Below are positions 24,781-33,967 of a stretch of DNA of 64,000 bases, in pieces. The notes beneath the pieces are model-generated. The model made no database searches, had not been told where the DNA came from, and saw only the letters and a program-made list of their open reading frames with translations. Both the position numbers and the translations under genes were made by a program. The number at the start of each line of letters is the position of its first letter. Within the stretch, counting starts at the first letter, position 1. This DNA comes from JALYYC01 sp963795805. Lineage in GTDB: Bacteria > Chloroflexota > Dormibacteria > CF-121. Where the stretch lies: NCBI GenBank assembly GCA_963795805.1, contig CAWCIV010000004.1, positions 1,116,001 through 1,180,000 on the forward strand, given 5' to 3'.

Positions 24781-25692
24781 ATGCCTGTGCCGCCCGGAGG
24801 CCCTGAGGGCCTGGCCCGGCGCAACGCGCTCGTGGTCGTCAATCCCGCGCTGCCGCGGACGGGACCGAAATTCGGTGCGCGCCTGACGCGCTATGCCGCG
24901 ACGCTCGATTGGGATACGACCATCCTGGAAACGAAAGCCGGCCTCAACGTGGAGGCGATTGGTGGCGCGCTGGCCCGTGGCGCCTTCGATCTTGTGCTGG
25001 CGGCGGGCGGCGACGGCACCGTGGCCGAGGTGATGGCGGCGGCCCACCTGCGCGAGCTGCCCATCGGCATCGTCCCGCGCGGCACCGGCAACATCGTGGC
25101 ACGCGAGCTGAAACTCCCGGCAACGTGGCGCGGCGCTCTTCGCCGCGTGTTGCAACACTATCCGTCAACCCGCCCGGTCGACCTGGTGCGGGTCAATGAC
25201 ACCTACTCCGCGCTCGCCGCCGGCATCGGCTTCGATGCCACCGTGATGCGCTACACCCCGGCGAAATTGAAGTACTGGCTCGGGCGGTCCGCCTACCTCA
25301 TGGCGGGCGCCTGGTGGTTGCCCCGGACGCCGCTCTTCACCTGCACTATCAAAGCGGACGGGGAGGAATCGCAGGTCGATGCGGTCGCGGTCCTGGTCGT
25401 GAACGCGGGCATGCTGGGTGCGTCGGCCTTCCGATTCGGCCCCGGCATCGCGCTTGACGACGGATGGCTCGACATCTGCATCTACCGACCGAAGACGGTC
25501 ATCGAGCGGATGAGCGTCCTGTGGAGCCTGATGCGCCAGCGCCCCAACGGCCTCAGTGTGATGCAGCGAAAGGCGAAATCGGTTGAGATCAAGGCGCCGG
25601 ACGTGACCTGGCACGAGGTCGATGGCGACGTCTATCGCGGCAACGTACTCAAGGCCGATATCGTCCCCGGCGCCGTCAACGTCGTGGTATGA
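24781..25692 (+). CDS. Diacylglycerol/sphingosine kinase-like lipid kinase (YegS/DgkB type)
   Basis: A 303-residue soluble lipid kinase. The nucleotide-binding motif GGDGTVAEV and GIVPRGTGNIVAREL are diagnostic of the DAGK catalytic domain, and ALDDGWLDICI belongs to the second domain. It probably phosphorylates a membrane lipid alcohol. It starts directly after the CDF gene stop, so it is likely expressed with it; no functional link is evident. Confidence 0.92.
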   Translation: MPVPPGGPEGLARRNALVVVNPALPRTGPKFGARLTRYAATLDWDTTILETKAGLNVEAIGGALARGAFDLVLAAGGDGTVAEVMAAAHLRELPIGIVPRGTGNIVARELKLPATWRGALRRVLQHYPSTRPVDLVRVNDTYSALAAGIGFDATVMRYTPAKLKYWLGRSAYLMAGAWWLPRTPLFTCTIKADGEESQVDAVAVLVVNAGMLGASAFRFGPGIALDDGWLDICIYRPKTVIERMSVLWSLMRQRPNGLSVMQRKAKSVEIKAPDVTWHEVDGDVYRGNVLKADIVPGAVNVVV

Positions 25693-25696
25693 GCAT

Positions 25697-26149
25697 GTGA
25701 AGACCATCAGCGCGCGATTTCCGTGGGCGCTCTTCGCTCCGCTCGCGGCGATCACCGAGCTCGGCGGCATTCTGCTCCTGATTTCCGGGAGCACCGTGGG
25801 CTGGGCCGCGATCGCCGCGCCAGTTGTCGGCTTTCTCGCCATGCGCGGCCCGGTGCGCCCCCGTTTCGAGTTCACCGACGACGGCGTCATTTTTCGCCGG
25901 TCAGGCCAGAGCCCGCTGCTGCCATGGGACGAAATCGCGGCCGTCGCGTTGGTCAAAGCAAGCGGCCGCACCGTTCTCGCCTACCGACTGAGGCCGGGCA
26001 TCCTGGTGCTGAAGCGTCATCCAGGCGCCGGCTTTCTCCGCGCCAAGGGTCTCGACTACGATGGCGGCTACATGGTCGACCAGATGACCGCCGAGCCGGA
26101 GGAAATCCTGGCGCTATTCAAGCGGCACCTCGAGCAGCCGACCGCGTAG
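25697..26149 (+). CDS. Membrane-associated PH-like protein of unknown function
   Basis: A 150-residue protein with two N-terminal hydrophobic helices (APLAAITELGGILLLIS, TVGWAAIAAPVVGFLAM). A small beta-rich domain (FEFTDDGVIFRRSGQSPLLPWDEIAAVAL) resembles bacterial PH-like modules. The GTG five bases after the lipid-kinase stop is the only start that avoids a long overlap. It may act at the membrane with the lipid kinase, which is inference from position. Confidence 0.65.
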   Translation: MKTISARFPWALFAPLAAITELGGILLLISGSTVGWAAIAAPVVGFLAMRGPVRPRFEFTDDGVIFRRSGQSPLLPWDEIAAVALVKASGRTVLAYRLRPGILVLKRHPGAGFLRAKGLDYDGGYMVDQMTAEPEEILALFKRHLEQPTA

Positions 26150-28223
26150 CTCGCGCGGCCACCGGCGCGTCGGCGAACTCACGTAGCCCAAACCGCGCGT
26201 GGAGCTGCCGCAGTGGACCCGGCGCCCACCAGTTCCAGTGACCGAGCAGGGCCATCAGCGAGGGGACCAGAAGTGCCCGCACGATGGTGGCGTCGAGAAG
26301 GACGCCGGCGGCAACGCCCACACCCAGTTCCTTGATGAAGATGATCCGCGAGGTCGCGAAGGCGCCGACGGCGACGCAGAAGAGGACGGCGGCCGCTGTC
26401 ACGATCCTCCCGGTGTGGCCGACACCGAGGACGACTGCCTCGGTGTTGGAAGCCCCATGGTCATGGGCCTCCTTGATGCGGCTGAGCAGGAAGACGCCGT
26501 AGTCGGTCGAGAGCCCGAAGACGATCGCAAAGAGCAGCACAGGCTGGGTCGATTCCAGCGCGCCCTGGCTCGTAAATCGGAAGAGCCACTCCAGGTTGCC
26601 GTCCTGGAAGATCAGTACCAGGACGCCAAAGGCGGCGCTCAGCGTAAGCACGTTCATCAGGATCGCCTTGACGGGCAAGATCACCGAACCCGTCATGAGG
26701 AAGAGCAGTACGATCGTGGCGGACGCCACGATCAGGATCGCGAGCGGAAGGTGGCTACGCAGGCTCCCCTGCAGGTCCATCAGGTTGGCCGTGGGCCCTC
26801 CGACCAGCACCTGGTCTGACGGCCGCGTCGACCGAATGGTCCGAACGACGCGCTGAGCCTGGTCGGACAATGCCCCAACCGACGTGGACACATCCAAGCG
26901 CGAGGCCTGCGGGCCAGCCGGTTGCGCGCGGACGGCGCTGACGCCGGGCATGGCCTGGATCTTCGACGCAAGCTCCTGTGCCTGCTGCGAGGTCCCCGGC
27001 ACAAAGAGGAAGAAACTGGTGGCGGCGCCGCTCGGGAAGTCGTGCTGGAGCGCGTCGGAAACCTGTCGTGCGCTGGAGTAGCTCGGCAAGACGCTGGCAT
27101 CGATCGAGGTGAACCTCACGCCGGTGAATGGGAGGCCAAGCAGGATCAGGAGGCCGGCACCGGCGATGGCGACGACGACCGGACGCCGCATCAAAAAGGC
27201 GGGAAGGCGATACCAGAACCCGGTGCCCACCTCCGGCGTGTGCTGCCAGCGGCGGGGTGCCAGGGCGTTCACCCGGGGTCCCAGCAGGACGAGCACGGCC
27301 GGCAGCACGACGAGGGCCACCGTCGCGGCGATCAGCGCCACCATGATCCCGCCGGCGCCCATCGAATACAGAAACTGGAGCGGGAACACCAGCAGCGCGG
27401 CGAGCGCGGCCGCGACGGTCAGCGCGCTGAAGAGGATCGTCCGACCAGCCGTATCCAGGGTGCGCCGGATGGCGTCCACGCTACTGAGGCCGTTAGCCAA
27501 CTCCTCTCGATAGCGCGAGACCATGAAGAGGCTGTAGTCGATCGCCAGCCCCAATCCCATGCCGGTGATCAGGTTCACGGCAAAGACCGACATCGGCGTC
27601 ACCGAGTTGACCAGCCGCAGACCCAGGAACGCTCCGAGGATGGTGAGGCCGCCGACCATCAGCGGCAGCAGCGCGGCGACCGCGCCTCGGAAGACCCAGA
27701 GCGAGAGCAGGAACAGAATGGGGAACGCGAGCAGCTCGGCTTTGGCCAGGTCGAGCTGGACCTGGGTCCCGACCTGCTTGTTCGCCATCACCGGGCCACC
27801 GAGCTTGATGTTGGGTTCGCGCGCCACCGCATTCAAAACTCGGCTGGCGGTTGCCTGGGCGTCCGCATCCGCTCGAAACTGGACGGATACCAGCGTGCGA
27901 GTGTGGTCGTTGGAGGTCAGCGCCGGCGTCGCGGAGGCAACTCCTTCGACCGCGGCAATCTCCGCGACGATTTTGGCGACCTGATCGCGGCTGCCGGTGA
28001 CGATTGCGACCAGACCGCCCTCCGCTGACGTCCCGCTCGCCTGCGAGATGGCAGCCGCGGCCCGGCTCGACTCCGACGACGGATCTTGAAAGCTACCGGC
28101 CGTGGCGCTGAGAAGGCTGGCGACGGGTCCGCCGAAGAAGCCGGCGACCGCGGCGAAGAGGACCGCAATGACGATCACCCTCCCCGGAAACCTGGTAACG
28201 ACACGGGCAAGGCGGTTGAACAT
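26118..28223 (-). CDS. MMPL/RND-family lipid or drug exporter
   Basis: A 701-residue polytopic protein with duplicated halves, each having one helix, a large extracytoplasmic loop and a five-helix bundle. The proton-relay Asp-Tyr pairs are seen in GLAIDYSLFMVSRYREE and GLSTDYGVFLLSRIKE, as in MmpL3-type transporters. Such pumps export lipids or hydrophobic drugs using the proton gradient. It is co-directional with, and 12 bases downstream of, a PadR repressor, a common drug-inducible pair. It overlaps the convergent PH-like gene by 32 bases. Confidence 0.93.
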   Translation of the reverse strand: MFNRLARVVTRFPGRVIVIAVLFAAVAGFFGGPVASLLSATAGSFQDPSSESSRAAAAISQASGTSAEGGLVAIVTGSRDQVAKIVAEIAAVEGVASATPALTSNDHTRTLVSVQFRADADAQATASRVLNAVAREPNIKLGGPVMANKQVGTQVQLDLAKAELLAFPILFLLSLWVFRGAVAALLPLMVGGLTILGAFLGLRLVNSVTPMSVFAVNLITGMGLGLAIDYSLFMVSRYREELANGLSSVDAIRRTLDTAGRTILFSALTVAAALAALLVFPLQFLYSMGAGGIMVALIAATVALVVLPAVLVLLGPRVNALAPRRWQHTPEVGTGFWYRLPAFLMRRPVVVAIAGAGLLILLGLPFTGVRFTSIDASVLPSYSSARQVSDALQHDFPSGAATSFFLFVPGTSQQAQELASKIQAMPGVSAVRAQPAGPQASRLDVSTSVGALSDQAQRVVRTIRSTRPSDQVLVGGPTANLMDLQGSLRSHLPLAILIVASATIVLLFLMTGSVILPVKAILMNVLTLSAAFGVLVLIFQDGNLEWLFRFTSQGALESTQPVLLFAIVFGLSTDYGVFLLSRIKEAHDHGASNTEAVVLGVGHTGRIVTAAAVLFCVAVGAFATSRIIFIKELGVGVAAGVLLDATIVRALLVPSLMALLGHWNWWAPGPLRQLHARFGLREFADAPVAARATRSAARGAA

Positions 28224-28235
28224 GGCTGGGCCTCC

Positions 28236-28772
28236 TCAGGCGGTGGTTTTGGCGAGCTGGCGTTCGGTCTCGGCGAGCGAGCGGGCGTATTGCTGGTGAA
28301 GCGCGATCCCGGTCATGAGAACCGTGAGTTTGGACGGGGGCGCGCCGGGTTGCCTGGCCAGCGGTTCGATGGCGCGCAGCGTCTCGACCATCGACTCCTG
28401 GCGCCGGCGCATCGCCCGGACCAGGGTCAGTTGCTCACCAGGCGTCATGGCATCCGAGAAGAAGAGCTTCAGGAGCATCTCGTCGCGCATCTCGACTGGA
28501 CTCACGGTCCCCTTGGCGAGCCAGTCGCGAAGCGCCTTACGCCCGGTCGAGGTGAGTTGATACGTGGTCCGCTTGCGCGAGCCGTTGGGGTCGCTGGTCG
28601 CCTTGGCCAGGCCGGCGTCGGCGAGGCGCTTCAGCTCCGGATAGATTTGCCCGTAGCTGAGGTTCCAGAAGAATCGGACCGACTTGTCGGCCAGGGCTTT
28701 GATGTCATAGCCAGAGCCGACGCCGCCGGCGAGGAATCCAAGGATGACGTAGCTGGTGCTGGTGAGTTCCAT
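28236..28772 (-). CDS. PadR-family transcriptional repressor
   Basis: A 178-residue regulator. The N-terminal winged helix-turn-helix contains SYVILGFLAGGVGSGYDI, WNLSYGQIYPELKRLADAGL and RKRTTYQLTSTGRKAL, typical of PadR. The C-terminal half is the helical dimerisation/effector region. It probably represses the downstream MMPL exporter and itself; the inverted repeat 12 bases upstream of the ATG is the likely operator. The start is fixed by the conserved MELTSTSYVILG opening. Confidence 0.92.
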   Translation of the reverse strand: MELTSTSYVILGFLAGGVGSGYDIKALADKSVRFFWNLSYGQIYPELKRLADAGLAKATSDPNGSRKRTTYQLTSTGRKALRDWLAKGTVSPVEMRDEMLLKLFFSDAMTPGEQLTLVRAMRRRQESMVETLRAIEPLARQPGAPPSKLTVLMTGIALHQQYARSLAETERQLAKTTA

Positions 28773-28784
28773 ATCTCGACGTAG

Positions 28785-28801
28785 TATATCACGAAGATAT
28801 A
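28785..28801. promoter_or_regulatory. Candidate PadR operator
   Basis: TATATC, five bases, GATATA is a perfect 6-5-6 inverted repeat just upstream of the padR-type start codon. It lies in an AT-rich island that stands out from the GC-rich surroundings. AT-rich palindromes in this position are usual for PadR autoregulation. Confidence 0.55.
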
Positions 28802-28890
28802 TCGGCGTGCGATGTACGAGACGAATATCAAGTCTGGCCGCGCCAGCTCGGGCTTGCGCCAAGCCGCGCGGCTCCCGCCCCGGGTAGAGC

Positions 28891-30183
28891 TCAGCCCGTC
28901 GGGAGGCCCTCGAAGCTCCGCGGGAGATGCCCCTCGAGGAACGCGATCGCCGCTTCATCATGAGCCGTGGACACGAAGGTGGCCTCGAACTGTGAAGGCG
29001 GGAGGGATACCCCCAGGTCCAGCAGCCGGCGAAACCAGCGAGCAAACATCTTCCCGTCCGCCCGCTTCGCGCTGTTGTAGTCGCGGACCGGCCGGTCCGT
29101 AAAGAACGGCGTCAGCATCGATCCAACCTGGTTCACCGTGATCGCCACGTCCGCCGCGGCAGCCGACGCGGCGATAGCCGTGGCCACCCGTTCCCCCGAG
29201 GTTTCGAGCTGCTGGTAGCGGTCGGGACTGAGTGCGGTGAGGGTGGCGATGCCGGCGGCAACGGCCAGGGGATTCCCCGACAGCGTTCCCGCCTGGTAGA
29301 CCGGGCCCGAGGGCGCGATCTGTTCCATCAAGTCCCGCCGGCCCCCATAGGCACCGATCGGCAATCCGCCGCCCAGCACTTTCCCGAGGCAGGTGAGGTC
29401 GGGGATGACGCGATAGAGTTCTTGCGCGCCACCTGGTGCGAGCCGGAAGCCGGTGATCACCTCATCGAAGATCAAGAGCGACCCGGCGTCGTTGGTGATT
29501 CGGCGCAGGTGCTCGAGGAATCCAGGCTCAGGTAGGACCACGCCCATATTTCCGGGGACCGGCTCGACGATCACCGCGGCGACCTGCCCGGCCCAGCGGT
29601 CGAAGGTCGCGTCCATGTCGGCGAGGTCGTTGAAGCGGACGACCACCGTGTCCGTCGCTGCCCCAGGCGTGATGCCCGGCGTTCCCGGAATTCCCAAGGT
29701 CGCGACGCCCGAGCCGGCCTCGACCAGCAGCGCGTCGGCGTGGCCATGATACCCGCCCGAGAATTTCACGATCTTCGCGCGGCCGGTGGCGGCGCGGGCG
29801 AGCCGAATGGCGGACATCGCGGCCTCGGTTCCCGAGTTGACCAACCGAAGCATCTCGATGCTCGGCATTCGCGCCGAGACCATCGCCGCCAGCCGAACCT
29901 CGGCCTCCGTCGGCGCTCCGAAGGTCCAGCCGCGCTCGAGCTGGTCGCGCAGAGCCTCGAGGACCGGCTTCGGCCGGTGGCCGAGGATCAGCGGTCCCCA
30001 GGAGCAGACCAGGTCGAGATAGCGCCGGCCATCGACGTCCCAGATCCAGGCGCCGTCGCCGCGAGCCATGAATGGCGGGTTGCCCCCGACCGACCGGTAG
30101 GCGCGAACCGGGCTGTTGACGCCGCCCGGAATCAGCTGAAGCGCTTCGTTGAGGAGCGCCTCAGACGTCGAGGTCGAACGCAT
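28891..30183 (-). CDS. hemL: Glutamate-1-semialdehyde 2,1-aminomutase
   Basis: A PLP enzyme that makes 5-aminolevulinate from glutamate-1-semialdehyde, the second step of the C5 heme pathway. The 430 residues include GGVNSPVRAYRSVGG, NSGTEAAMSAIRLAR, FSGGYHGHAD, FDEVITGFRLAPGG and the PLP Lys268 in CLGKVLGGGLPIGAYGG. It overlaps hemA, its substrate supplier, by 23 bases, which favours channelling and coupled expression. Confidence 0.97.
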   Translation of the reverse strand: MRSTSTSEALLNEALQLIPGGVNSPVRAYRSVGGNPPFMARGDGAWIWDVDGRRYLDLVCSWGPLILGHRPKPVLEALRDQLERGWTFGAPTEAEVRLAAMVSARMPSIEMLRLVNSGTEAAMSAIRLARAATGRAKIVKFSGGYHGHADALLVEAGSGVATLGIPGTPGITPGAATDTVVVRFNDLADMDATFDRWAGQVAAVIVEPVPGNMGVVLPEPGFLEHLRRITNDAGSLLIFDEVITGFRLAPGGAQELYRVIPDLTCLGKVLGGGLPIGAYGGRRDLMEQIAPSGPVYQAGTLSGNPLAVAAGIATLTALSPDRYQQLETSGERVATAIAASAAAADVAITVNQVGSMLTPFFTDRPVRDYNSAKRADGKMFARWFRRLLDLGVSLPPSQFEATFVSTAHDEAAIAFLEGHLPRSFEGLPTG

Positions 30184-31411
30184 CCGTCAGAACCGCCGTC
30201 TCCAATGCCGGCTCTGGGCTGTCCCGGAGCGACCGGATTGGACCGTCGAGGAACTTCGCCGTCAGGCCGGCCGCGAGTTGCCGCATCGCCTCGCGAGCGC
30301 TCGGATCCGTGACCGTCGCCAGATGGCGTGCCAATTCCTGGTCGCGCATCGCTTCGACCCGTCGAACCAGCGCCTGCGCCGTGGGTGCCCCCTCGCGGGC
30401 CTCGAGGGCGCGCATCGTGAGGATCAGCTCGCGTTCAATGATGCCCTCCGCCGGGGGTACCGCCGCCTTCCGCTCTTCCAGGTTTGTGGTGGCCACCGTC
30501 TGGAGGTCATCGATGTTGAACAGGTGCACTCCGTCGATCGGGCTGACGTCAGGATCGACGTCTCGTGGCACCGCAAGATCGAGGATCACCATTGGCCGGT
30601 GAGCCCGCCGGGCTTGCCATCCGGCGACATCCGTGGCGTTGAAGAGGTGATGCGGCGCGCTGCTGGAGCTCAACACGACGTCGACCGCTCCGACGACTGT
30701 CGGGATCTGGTCGATGGCGATTGCCGTCCCACCGACCGGCTCGACCAGCCCCCCGGCGCGTTCCAGACTGCGGGATGTCAGGTACACGGCGCCGATCTTC
30801 TGGTTCTTCAGCAGGTTCAGGGCGACCTGGCTCATCGGTCCGGCGCCGACCAACAGGACGCCGCGGCCGCGCAGGTCACCGAGGATCTCCATCGCTTTCG
30901 TAACTGCTGCGTGGCTAACGGATACCGCCCGGCGTCCAAGCTCCGTTTCATGTCGCACCCGCTTCCCGGCGCGTAGCGCGCCCTGGAGGATCACCTGGAG
31001 CAAGCCGTCGACGCTCTCGGCACGGCGCGCCAGGGTCAGCGCTTCCCTGAGCTGGCCGAGGACCTGCGCCTCGCCCAGCACCATCGAGTCGAGGCCTGCG
31101 GCCACGCGAAAGAGGTGACGCATCGCCTCGTCATCGGTCAGGTAATAGGCGTGTCGGCGCCAGGTTTCGAAGTCGAGCGCGTGGGGCCAGCTGCCGAACG
31201 AGTCAAGCAGGTGCTGTTCGGCGTCCTCCCCGTCACACAGGGCATAGAGTTCGGTTCGGTTGCAGGTCGACAGCAGGACGCCGCTTTCGATCAGATCGCG
31301 ATCGCGGAGGCGCTGCAGACAGGGACCGACACTCGAGTCCACCAGGTAGGCCTGCTCGCGCACTGCGAGTGGGGCCGTCTTGTGGCTCAGGCCGACGACG
31401 ACGAACGTCAC
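30161..31411 (-). CDS. hemA: Glutamyl-tRNA reductase
   Basis: NADPH-dependent reduction of glutamyl-tRNA to glutamate-1-semialdehyde, the committed heme step. The 416 residues show GLSHKTAPLAVRE, catalytic Cys50 in STCNRTELYAL, GEAQVLGQLREAL, GRRAVSVSHAAV and the NADPH loop LLVGAGPMSQVA. The GTG start directly abuts the stop of the CADD-type gene. Together with hemL and the separate hemCD-hemB locus, this gives the pathway from glutamyl-tRNA to uroporphyrinogen III. Confidence 0.97.
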   Translation of the reverse strand: MTFVVVGLSHKTAPLAVREQAYLVDSSVGPCLQRLRDRDLIESGVLLSTCNRTELYALCDGEDAEQHLLDSFGSWPHALDFETWRRHAYYLTDDEAMRHLFRVAAGLDSMVLGEAQVLGQLREALTLARRAESVDGLLQVILQGALRAGKRVRHETELGRRAVSVSHAAVTKAMEILGDLRGRGVLLVGAGPMSQVALNLLKNQKIGAVYLTSRSLERAGGLVEPVGGTAIAIDQIPTVVGAVDVVLSSSSAPHHLFNATDVAGWQARRAHRPMVILDLAVPRDVDPDVSPIDGVHLFNIDDLQTVATTNLEERKAAVPPAEGIIERELILTMRALEAREGAPTAQALVRRVEAMRDQELARHLATVTDPSAREAMRQLAAGLTAKFLDGPIRSLRDSPEPALETAVLTDAFDLDV

Positions 31412-32074
31412 CTACGCGGCGGCCGCCGAGCAACCATCGAGGAAGCCCCAGAGCGCCTCGCTGGCTTGCCGTGATGCCGCCACGACGCGCTCGGGGTCCG
31501 TGATGATGCGCTCGAGCAGTTCCCGTTCCCAGGCGCCGTGCAGTTCGTCGGCCTCCGAGTGGACGGACCAGAAGTCGGTGCCATCGCCCGGCTCCATCCC
31601 GTATTGCTTCATCAGCGACGCCGCCTTGCTCGCCGCGACCTCGGCGGCCTGGGATTCATAGGCGTACAGCGTGACCAGTCCTTCGGCCGCCGAGCCGACT
31701 GCGGTCGCGTCCGCAAAGGTGTCGAGCAAGGCCTGGGTCGACGGCTTGACCGGTGCGGCCTCGAGTTCCTCCCGCGTCAGCCCAAGCGCCCGTCCAAACC
31801 GGGCGAAGAGCTCGAGGTGGGTTTCCGCGCCACCCTCTTCATCGACCAGGTTTTGGAGCAGGACGCGGCGGTCGGCCGCGGTATCTAGCTTGGCCATGAC
31901 CTGGCAGAGGTAACCGGGAAACGCCTTTTCGAACTTGTAGTACTGGCCGGCGTAGGCGCGAAGATCGTCGCGCGTCAGGTCGCCCGCAAGCCAGCGCTGG
32001 TAAAAGGGGTGATTCAGCATCCGCCGGTCGGAAATCGTCGCATCAATCGCCGGGATCGCGGTCTCGGTAAGCAC
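31412..32074 (-). CDS. CADD-type self-sacrificing pABA synthase (heme-oxygenase-like metal oxidase)
   Basis: A 220-residue helical protein of the PqqC/heme-oxygenase-like fold. The dimetal ligands known for Chlamydia trachomatis CADD (E81, H88, E142, H174, D178, H181) are all present at a constant offset of two: E79, H86, E140, H172, D176, H179. The residues CADD consumes to make p-aminobenzoate, Tyr27 and Lys152, correspond to Tyr25 and Lys150. This supports a folate-precursor role rather than pyrroloquinoline-quinone synthesis. The GTG start has AGGAGGGG eight bases upstream. It is first in an operon with hemA and hemL. Confidence 0.88.
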   Translation of the reverse strand: MLTETAIPAIDATISDRRMLNHPFYQRWLAGDLTRDDLRAYAGQYYKFEKAFPGYLCQVMAKLDTAADRRVLLQNLVDEEGGAETHLELFARFGRALGLTREELEAAPVKPSTQALLDTFADATAVGSAAEGLVTLYAYESQAAEVAASKAASLMKQYGMEPGDGTDFWSVHSEADELHGAWERELLERIITDPERVVAASRQASEALWGFLDGCSAAAA

Positions 32075-32219
32075 GGTTCATTCCCCTCCTGAAAACCCGA
32101 TTGGCGGACTCGCTGGCAGCCTAGCAGACCGGACACGAGCTCACCGGGCGCCCGCATCCAGCCAGCGGCCACAGTGCGTTTATTGCCACCAAACTCCGGG
32201 AAGAAATAGTGGAGAGGCA

Positions 32220-32429
32220 GTGGATGACCAGGAGGTCGTGGGGCGCGTCGGCCGGGTGACCGGCACCATCGCCCCGGGCCGGCTGGGCGAGGTCATGGTC
32301 GCGATCCGCGGTGGCAGCGAAGCATTCCACGCCTACGCCGTGGATCCAAAGGAGGCGATCCCTAAGGGAACCCGAATCTTCGTCGTCGAGTATTTCCCGC
32401 CGCGTACGGTCGTGGTAAGCCTGGCCTGA
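32220..32429 (+). CDS. NfeD-like OB-fold protein
   Basis: A 69-residue soluble domain (GRVGRVTGTIAPGRLGEVMVAI, IPKGTRIFVVEYFPPRTVVVS) resembling the C-terminal OB fold of NfeD proteins, without their membrane part. NfeD-like proteins are usually encoded beside SPFH/flotillin genes, as here (30 bases upstream), and work with them in membrane microdomains. GTG start; the preceding GAGAGG is the probable ribosome site. Confidence 0.75.
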   Translation: MDDQEVVGRVGRVTGTIAPGRLGEVMVAIRGGSEAFHAYAVDPKEAIPKGTRIFVVEYFPPRTVVVSLA

Positions 32430-32458
32430 CGGCCGGCTATTTTTAGGAGGTACATCCG

Positions 32459-33958
32459 ATGGGCGGTTTGGTTCTCACCGGCGCAGCGCTGGTTGTCGTG
32501 GTTGTGGTGGTCGCTGTTCTTGCCGCGATTCTCGTCTTGTTTGCGATCTGGCGAATGATGTGGCGGGTCGCCGAGCCGAACGAGGCGCTCGTAATTTCGG
32601 GTCTTCACCAGGGGGCGCCCAACGGTGTGGGCGAGAGCCTGGGCTTCAAGATCGTGACCGGCAAGGGCACCCTGGTCCTGCCGGGCGTCCAGATGGTTCG
32701 CCGTCTGTCACTTGACCTGCGTGAGACCGATCTGCAGGTGGACTGTGTCAGCCAGCAGGGAATCCCGCTCAAGATCCGCGCTGTCGTCATCTACAAGGTT
32801 GGCGACGATTATGCATCCATCGCCAATGCCGCCCGCCGCTTCCTGGATCAGCAGAACCAGATGGACCAGCGGGTCCACAACGTGTTCGCGGGTCACCTGC
32901 GGGCGATCGTCGGCGCAATGACGGTTGAGGAGATGATCCGTGATCGCGAGAAGCTCACGCAGCTCACCCGTGAACACGCGGGTACAGAAATGGAGAAGTT
33001 GGGCCTGATCATCGATTCGCTGCAGGTTCAGGAGATCGATGACCCGACCGGCTACATCAAGAACATGGCGCGGCCGCACGCGGTTGCCATCGAACGGGAG
33101 GCTCGCATCGCGCAGGCGGGTGCCGATCGCGAGGCCACGCAGAAGGAGCAGGAGGCCGACGCGCTCAAGGCCCAGGCTCGCCGCGACAGTCAGATCAAGC
33201 AGGCCGGATTCCAGGCCGAGATCGACCAGGCGACGGCGCTTGCGAAACAGGCCGGTCCGCTCTCCGAGGCAACAAACCGGCAGAAGGTCGTCGTCGAGGA
33301 GACCAAGGTCGCCGAGCTGGAGGCGCAGCGCGCCGAACAGCGGCTCTACGTCGAGGTCCGCAAGCCGGCGGATGCCAGGGCATACCAGGAGGTCACGCTG
33401 GCCAGGGCAGAACGCGATGCCGCGATCGCCGCAGCTGAAGCCCGCGCCAGGGAAGTCGAGCTCGGGGCGGCTGCAGAGGCTGGAAAGACCAAGACGATCG
33501 CTGCCGCTGATGCCGAGCGAGTGCGGCTCGAGGCAACCGCGCATGCGGAGCAGACCAGGATGGTCGGGCTAGCCGAAGCGGACGCAACCCGCGCGAAGGG
33601 AACGGCGGAGGGTGACGCGGTTCGCGCCAGGGGAATGGCGGAGGCGGAGGCGATCAAGGCACGGGCCGACGCGTTGGCCGAGAATCAGGACGCTGTCATC
33701 GGGCAGCAGCTTGCGGAACGGTGGCCAGAGATCGTCGAAGCGGCCGCCAAACCGTTTGGAAATATCGACCAGATGATTGTGCTCAACGGCGCCAAGGGTC
33801 TATCCGAAACGCTGGCGCAGGCGCTGAGCCAGGGAGCCACGGGCCTCGATCTGGCCCGTCAGCTTCTGGCCGGCAAGAACGGCAAGCGCCCCAACGGTGC
33901 AGTGCATGACGAGACCGAGCCGCTGGCTACCAGCGAGACGCCAACGTCCGACCGTTAG
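32459..33958 (+). CDS. Flotillin-like SPFH-domain protein
   Basis: A 499-residue membrane-scaffold protein. It has an N-terminal transmembrane helix (residues about 8-32), an SPFH/PHB domain (to about residue 200, including LVLPGVQMVRRLSLDLRETD and MTVEEMIRDREKL), then a long Ala/Glu/Arg coiled coil (about 200-400) and a flotillin C-terminus. Flotillins organise fluid lipid domains in the cytoplasmic membrane. AGGAGG lies ten bases before the ATG. It is co-transcribed with the NfeD-like gene and followed by a hairpin terminator. Confidence 0.93.
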   Translation: MGGLVLTGAALVVVVVVVAVLAAILVLFAIWRMMWRVAEPNEALVISGLHQGAPNGVGESLGFKIVTGKGTLVLPGVQMVRRLSLDLRETDLQVDCVSQQGIPLKIRAVVIYKVGDDYASIANAARRFLDQQNQMDQRVHNVFAGHLRAIVGAMTVEEMIRDREKLTQLTREHAGTEMEKLGLIIDSLQVQEIDDPTGYIKNMARPHAVAIEREARIAQAGADREATQKEQEADALKAQARRDSQIKQAGFQAEIDQATALAKQAGPLSEATNRQKVVVEETKVAELEAQRAEQRLYVEVRKPADARAYQEVTLARAERDAAIAAAEARAREVELGAAAEAGKTKTIAAADAERVRLEATAHAEQTRMVGLAEADATRAKGTAEGDAVRARGMAEAEAIKARADALAENQDAVIGQQLAERWPEIVEAAAKPFGNIDQMIVLNGAKGLSETLAQALSQGATGLDLARQLLAGKNGKRPNGAVHDETEPLATSETPTSDR

Positions 33959-33967
33959 GGAGACTAA

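Noticed and set aside
24208..25158. A 316-codon minus-strand frame opposite the CDF and lipid kinase genes
   Set aside because: Shadow frame with Arg/His/Gln bias; both plus-strand genes have clear motifs.
26922..28028. A 368-codon plus-strand frame opposite the MMPL gene
   Set aside because: Gln/His/Asp/Arg-rich shadow of the transporter; no motifs.
31412..32074. Pyrroloquinoline-quinone synthase PqqC
   Set aside because: The fold is shared, but the residues match the CADD metal site and sacrificial pair, and no pqq genes are nearby.
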